Shown here: positions 61,001 to 64,000 of the stretch, in pieces
Layout: every line of letters begins with the position of its first letter
Numbering within the stretch: the stretch's first letter is position 1
Origin: CAYMYN01 sp964394665
GTDB taxonomy: Bacteria > Planctomycetota > UBA1135 > GCA-002686595
Assembly (NCBI GenBank): GCA_964394665.1
Contig: CAYMYN010000005.1
Coordinates: 1-64,000, forward strand
Reading direction: 5' to 3'
Length of the DNA: 64,000 nt
Translations under genes and position numbers: made by a program
The notes under the pieces: model-generated
Databases searched by the model: none
What the model was told of the DNA's origin: nothing
The model's input: the letters and a program-made list of their open reading frames with translations, nothing else

Positions 61001-61231
61001 TCGGCCTGGGTCTGGCGCGGAGAGGGTGAACCGCCCGACGATGCGTCGGAGTTCGTTGCGACCAGCGATTCCGCCCACGGTCGCACGGACTCCGACGGTC
61101 GCCTGCACCTCGTGCTGCGCTCCGGCGCGATCCTGGTCTCGGCCCACCACGGTTTCCTCGCACCGGCCACGAGCTCCCGCGTGTCGCTCGGCGTCGATGG
61201 GCTGGAGCAGATCGTGCTCGAGCTCGAGTGA
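58091..61231 (+). CDS. ECF sigma factor continuous with a membrane-anchored carboxypeptidase-regulatory-like protein
   Basis: A 1046-codon frame from GTG 58091. Residues 1-165 carry sigma region 2 (FVRRLARELVGEETGAEDLA, LRGWLAVTARNLLANRRRE) and region 4 (ALDAPLREVLLLRYYEGLAP, VARRLGVPAATVRTRLHRGL). At residue 191 comes MKKMLAAIALLGIGLVAW, one membrane helix, then about 830 residues of carboxypeptidase-regulatory-like repeats (WGEVVDAQDRPLAGVRV, VDGAGEAVAGARVEVF, VGRVRAAGRPVPGARVRAVI). A sigma factor is cytoplasmic while the repeats should be outside, which one membrane pass allows. A strong internal ribosome site suggests the second part may also be made alone. Planctomycete ECF factors with C-terminal extensions are known; this combination I treat as unusual. 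Confidence 0.82.
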   Translation: MQTPGASIEELLGHADFVRRLARELVGEETGAEDLAQEVWLAALRRPPGGGERLRGWLAVTARNLLANRRREQGRRGARERDAAREESVPSAESVLEREELRAQVVRAVLALDAPLREVLLLRYYEGLAPREVARRLGVPAATVRTRLHRGLQRLRAGLDERNGGRSWAVLLAPWTRVPSGAAWILGGIAMKKMLAAIALLGIGLVAWRLSGGEAEVEPRPPSSVVGPSAERAPRTDGEPAPQEITGERAGEITEARTSLAQEGPGATVGRRVFPADRGRGAVWGEVVDAQDRPLAGVRVRGAPHLGNLPPGLVIDDDRRAVVEARSGIDGRFRLEDLEEGPVLVEARFEDGGRAARVVVLARDGEQGPVRLSPPHPEAARGRMTVRVVDGAGEAVAGARVEVFGWSRQNVEPDVIGTADRVPLARGDTDGEGRFGAELPGLESGVAFASGPDGSCGRSRFTGLHGEASALVVVLEPPASLVGELVGARAEDLVGATLALHALVDLNAYFSYAGRRFEIELSGPRFEFHGLPAGTFGITLRAPESLRLVVGRTRAGEFEFENSVAMPEVVLVPGETAAIELPVALGARLVGRVRAAGRPVPGARVRAVIAPRTSFHPAGFVLHGVHVWRLDSAYENGPHNPLSHVTGTSDAQGRYELAGLQPGRYRLEVVADGLSLDRRMDLELSAGASLQLEHDLVEAGVLQVAALGLGYLGLIPQGSSAPEILAIVRDDFATIPGLRPGLWSVARFHSNESVAPVILGEAWIEAGRTTWLDLRESSVRAHIRGIVLDGDMPVPNAGVRIGATTARTDDAGSFHLQLGHPPRFGTGFGASIEIRQGGTEYTFVPDAQGPVERLDLMLDLGPYRVPIELVDATGSRLEGRIEFQLEAAEPRGSEPRSLRGSLLAGASEPTFVGPLPAGTLVGRAVLADGLVLPFEASVPRDRLVHLQRPATGTLEVQVQRAGVPVGGARVSAWVWRGEGEPPDDASEFVATSDSAHGRTDSDGRLHLVLRSGAILVSAHHGFLAPATSSRVSLGVDGLEQIVLELE
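58648..58663 (+). promoter_or_regulatory. Internal Shine-Dalgarno and start codon
   Basis: GGGAGGG (58648-58654) lies six bases before ATG 58661, in the same frame as the ECF gene. The encoded MKKMLAAIALLGIGLVAWR is a model export or anchor sequence. Initiation here would give an 856-residue membrane protein without the sigma part. The site is stronger than any other ribosome site in this cluster except that of the gene at 55276. Confidence 0.55.
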
Positions 61232-61246
61232 GGGTTGTTGCCCGTG

Positions 61247-62566
61247 TCAGGGCGTGCCCTTGGGCTTGCGCAGGGTCAATCGGGCGGGGCCGGTGCCGCG
61301 CCAGTCGGCCTTGGCGAGGGCTTGCTCGAGCGCGCGGGCGAAGCTCGATTCGACCGGGCCCGAGTGGACGCTGCGTTCGTTCCAGACGACTTCGATCGGC
61401 GCGTCGAGGTCGAGCAATTCGGCGGCGAGGGAGAGCTCCAGCGCCAGGATCCCGCGCGACTCGATGGTGATCGTCTGGCCCTCCACGCGCCCGTCGAGGT
61501 GGGCGACGGGCGGTGTCTGGGCGCGACCGTCGCCCTCGCGCTCGAGCTGGGTGACGCGCAGCCAGTAGGCATGGGGGTTCTGCGTCGTGAGCAGGGCGCG
61601 CCGGACGCGTTTGGGCCAAGGGTCGCGCGCGGTCTGGGCCAGGGCGCCGAGGGCCTCGCCCAGGCGGCCGAAGACCGGGCCGCCGTGCTCGGCGCCGGGC
61701 AGCTCGACGTAGGTCACGGCGAAGCCCGCCTTGCGCAGCAGCTCGCTCGTGCGGCGCGGCATCTCGACCTTGCAGATGGGATCTTTCTCGCCGTGCACGA
61801 CGTACACCGGCAGGTTCGCGTAACACTCGAGGTACGGATCGACGTGCCAGGTCACGGCGGCGATCGGTGCGATCCCGGCGAAGCGGTCCGCGCGCGCGCG
61901 ACCGAGGTACCAGGACCAGAAGCCGGTCTGCGAGATGCCCGCGGCGTAGATCCGGTCCAGGTCGATCGCGAAGCGCGAGGCGAGATCCCGGACGAGGTCG
62001 TCGAAGACCGCGGCCACGGCTTCCTCGGGTTGGGCTCCGCGCCGGCCGTCGGCGCCGATCTCCTCGATGATCTCGCTGCGCACGACGAGCGCGGACTCGA
62101 GGCCCGCCCGATCCGCCGCGCCGCGGAAGTAGGGCACGAAGTCGGCCTTCTCGCGCAGCGACTTGCCCGCGCCCGAGCCGTGGCCGGGATCGAGCACGAG
62201 CGGTGCCGGACTCCCGGCGTCGTAGCCCTTGGGCAACGAGACGAGGTAGCCATACGTCTCGCCGCCGCTCTCGAAGGTGAAGCCGGCGATCACGTCGCCG
62301 ATGCGCTCGAGCTTCTCCTTTTTGCGCCCGGTGCCGCGCGGCTTGGGCTCGCCCGCGGGCAGGCGCGGGCCCGCGCGCAGGGCCTCGAGCAGGCTCTCCT
62401 CCGAGTAGCGCGCTTCGAGGCGCTGAGCTTCGGCGACGAGCTTCTTGGCCTTCGCCCCGTCGACCAGCGCCTCGGCGAAGGAGGCGCGCAGGCGGTTCGC
62501 CTCCGCGCTGGGCAAGGCCGGTTTGGGAGCGGCCTGCAGGGCCAACAACAGGATCGTGATCCACAT
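61247..62566 (-). CDS. Secreted alpha/beta-hydrolase (esterase)
   Basis: A 439-residue protein. ATG 62566 begins with a short hydrophobic segment (MWITILLLALQAAPKPAL) that may be a signal peptide. The catalytic domain is in the PHB-depolymerase/feruloyl-esterase style: YLVSLPKGYDAGSPAPLVLD, nucleophile Ser in AAGISQTGFW (GxSxT rather than GxSxG), Asp in VHGEKDPIC and His in GAEHGGPV. A C-terminal beta domain of about 110 residues may bind substrate. The N-terminal 80 residues are charged helix. Likely a polyester, sugar-ester or peptide-ester hydrolase; substrate unknown. It converges with the ECF gene. Confidence 0.83.
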   Translation of the reverse strand: MWITILLLALQAAPKPALPSAEANRLRASFAEALVDGAKAKKLVAEAQRLEARYSEESLLEALRAGPRLPAGEPKPRGTGRKKEKLERIGDVIAGFTFESGGETYGYLVSLPKGYDAGSPAPLVLDPGHGSGAGKSLREKADFVPYFRGAADRAGLESALVVRSEIIEEIGADGRRGAQPEEAVAAVFDDLVRDLASRFAIDLDRIYAAGISQTGFWSWYLGRARADRFAGIAPIAAVTWHVDPYLECYANLPVYVVHGEKDPICKVEMPRRTSELLRKAGFAVTYVELPGAEHGGPVFGRLGEALGALAQTARDPWPKRVRRALLTTQNPHAYWLRVTQLEREGDGRAQTPPVAHLDGRVEGQTITIESRGILALELSLAAELLDLDAPIEVVWNERSVHSGPVESSFARALEQALAKADWRGTGPARLTLRKPKGTP

Positions 62567-62723
62567 CGGGCGGTTCCCCCGCGCGCTGGGCGCGCGCCGA
62601 TCGGTGTCCGGCCATTCCTACCACGCGCCCCCGACGGCGCGAGGCTCGGGCCCGCAGGGAGCCCCGCGGCCCGCGGATCCAGCCGCCGGGGACGCACGCT
62701 TCCGGGCCGCGGGCCCGGGGGCC

Positions 62724-62729
62724 TACGAT
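62724..62729 (+). promoter_or_regulatory. -10-like element TACGAT before ribBA
   Basis: TACGAT at 62724-62729 is identical to the -10 box of the IclR promoter and lies 75 bases before the ribBA start. No convincing -35 box is seen 16-18 bases upstream. I also looked for an FMN riboswitch in 62567-62804 and did not find its conserved segments. Confidence 0.3.
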
Positions 62730-62804
62730 GGGGGGTCCGACGGCCGGCGGCGAGCCCGGCCCTGGCCCGAGCCCGACCGCGCCCCAGAGCTCCCGAACCC
62801 AGCG

Positions 62805-64000
62805 ATGCCGATCAGCCCCATCCCCGAGATCCTCGAAGACCTGAAACGAGGGAAGATGGTCATCCTGGTCGACGACCCCTCGCGCGAGAACGAGGGCGAC
62901 CTCGCCATGCTGGCCGAGAGGGTCACCCCGGCGGCCATCAACTTCATGGCGCGCGAGGCCCGCGGGCTGATCTGCATGCCCATGTCCGAGGAGCTCTGCG
63001 AGCGACTCGAGCTCGAGCCCCAGGTGCCGAAGAACACCAGCAAGCTCGGCACGGGCTTCACCGTCTCGATCGAGGCCGCCGAGGGCGTCACGACCGGCAT
63101 CAGCGCCGCCGATCGGGCGCACACGATCCTGACCGCGGTGCGACCCGGCGCCCAGGGCTCCGATCTGGCTCGACCGGGGCACGTCTTCCCCCTGCGGGCG
63201 CGGGAGGGCGGCGTGCTCGTGCGCGGCGGTCAGACCGAGGGCATGGTCGACCTGGCGCGCCTGTGCGGGGCGCGACCGGCGGGCGTGATCTGCGAGATCA
63301 TGAACGAGGACGGGACCATGGCGCGCATGGGCGACCTCGAGCGCTTCGCCGAGCGCCATGGGCTCAGGATCTGCACGATCGAGGACCTGATCGCCTACCG
63401 CCGCCAGCACGAGCGCCTGGTCGAGCCGGTCGAGATGGACATCCCGATTCCGACCCCCTTCGGTGTGTTCCAGGCGCACCTGTTCCGCTCCAAGGTCGAC
63501 GGCAAGGAACACCTCGCGCTCACCCGCGGCATGCCCGGTCCGGGTCTGGACGGGCCGCGCGAGGGGGTCGAGGAGCCGGTCGTGGTGCGGGTGCACTCCG
63601 AGTGCTTGACCGGGGACGTATTCCGCTCCCTGCGCTGCGACTGCGGTCCGCAGCTCGATCGGGCCCTGGAGGCCCTGGGGCAGGAGCCGCGGGCGGTCCT
63701 GGTGTACATGCGCCAGGAGGGGCGTGGGATCGGCCTGGCCAACAAGCTCAAGGCCTACCGCCTGCAGGACGAAGGGCTGGACACCGTGGAAGCCAACACC
63801 GCCCTGGGGTTCGCGGCCGACCTGCGCGAGTACGGGCTGGGGGCCCAGATCCTCCACTACCTGGGGGTGCGCCGGATGCGGCTCCTGACCAACAACCCCA
63901 AGAAGATCGCCGGGCTGAACGGCTACGGGCTGGAAGTGCTCGACCAGGTGCCCCTGCACACCACGCCTAACCCCAGGAACCTGGGGTACTTACGGACGAA
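62805..64000 (+). CDS. ribBA: Bifunctional 3,4-DHBP synthase / GTP cyclohydrolase II, cut by the window end
   Basis: The first 398 codons of RibBA; no stop is reached at 64000. The enzyme makes the two riboflavin precursors. The N-terminal half is 3,4-dihydroxy-2-butanone-4-phosphate synthase (VDDPSRENEGDLAMLAERVT, GTGFTVSIEAAEGVTTGISA). The C-terminal half is GTP cyclohydrolase II with the zinc ligands in SECLTGDVFRSLRCDCG and the guanine-binding loop RQEGRGIGLANKLKAY. The sequence ends at NPRNLGYLRT, close to the usual C-terminus (LETKxxKxGHxL), so little is missing. ATG 62805 (MPISPIPEILEDL) fits the family start. Confidence 0.95.
   Translation, partial: MPISPIPEILEDLKRGKMVILVDDPSRENEGDLAMLAERVTPAAINFMAREARGLICMPMSEELCERLELEPQVPKNTSKLGTGFTVSIEAAEGVTTGISAADRAHTILTAVRPGAQGSDLARPGHVFPLRAREGGVLVRGGQTEGMVDLARLCGARPAGVICEIMNEDGTMARMGDLERFAERHGLRICTIEDLIAYRRQHERLVEPVEMDIPIPTPFGVFQAHLFRSKVDGKEHLALTRGMPGPGLDGPREGVEEPVVVRVHSECLTGDVFRSLRCDCGPQLDRALEALGQEPRAVLVYMRQEGRGIGLANKLKAYRLQDEGLDTVEANTALGFAADLREYGLGAQILHYLGVRRMRLLTNNPKKIAGLNGYGLEVLDQVPLHTTPNPRNLGYLRT

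Noticed and set aside
62567..62804. An FMN riboswitch before ribBA
   Set aside because: The conserved RFN segments are not found; the gap is mostly G/C runs with only a -10-like hexamer.

Overview
The window is about 70% GC with dense genes on both strands, many 4-base ATGA/GTGA/TTGA gene overlaps and no rRNA, tRNA or phage gene that I can recognise. Several signs point to Planctomycetota: ECF sigma factors beside or fused to membrane proteins, CotH, FG-GAP and carboxypeptidase-regulatory-like surface proteins, and a C-terminal secreted module with a CFGDGxGTxCPCGN motif that I associate with the Saltatorellus/Engelhardtia-type lineages. The clade assignment is recollection plus inference, not a computed result.

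Layout. 1-480: the end of a CRISPR array (36-base repeats, 29-30-base spacers) with no cas gene in view. A perfect 16-base inverted repeat and the 3' end of a signal peptidase I gene follow. 992-6336: a secreted protein, an ECF sigma / anti-sigma / secreted helical protein operon, RNase HI and a VOC lipoprotein. 6350-13690 (mostly minus): a membrane-anchored carboxypeptidase-regulatory-like protein, a Tat-exported amine oxidase, a decayed partial copy of the first gene's 5' end, an SRPBCC-like protein and an ADP-forming acyl-CoA synthetase. 13892-18024: an FG-GAP/tail-fibre-like secreted protein coupled to a subtilase. 18145-25829: tRNA 2-selenouridine synthase, a copper ATPase, an orphan DNA methyltransferase, a secreted protein, a four-CBS protein and an IclR regulator. 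25848-36039: a FAD oxidoreductase / polyferredoxin pair, a sulfatase-like lipoprotein, a CaCA antiporter, a cupin, CsaA, a NYN RNA-metabolism protein and an MscS channel. 36164-41210: a CotH/lamin-tail surface protein, a small membrane protein and threonine synthase.

41512-54999 is the most unusual block. A TetR regulator, with a palindromic operator overlapping its -35 box, heads an efflux operon. The periplasmic adaptor is followed by one uninterrupted 1688-residue frame that joins an RND inner-membrane pump to a TolC-type outer-membrane channel through an extra membrane segment ending in a lipobox. A 2095-residue secreted protein of unknown function lies directly downstream.

55276-61231 holds a small membrane protein, a membrane-anchored carboxypeptidase-regulatory-like protein, and an ECF sigma factor continuous with a membrane-anchored carboxypeptidase-regulatory-like protein. 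A strong internal ribosome binding site and start codon lie at that junction. The window ends with a secreted esterase and a truncated ribBA running off the right edge.

Two features recur. Regulators or pumps are physically joined to envelope proteins, and TM-anchored beta-sandwich repeat proteins occur three times plus one decayed copy. Start codons were often chosen from signal peptides and 4-base overlaps rather than from the longest frame.
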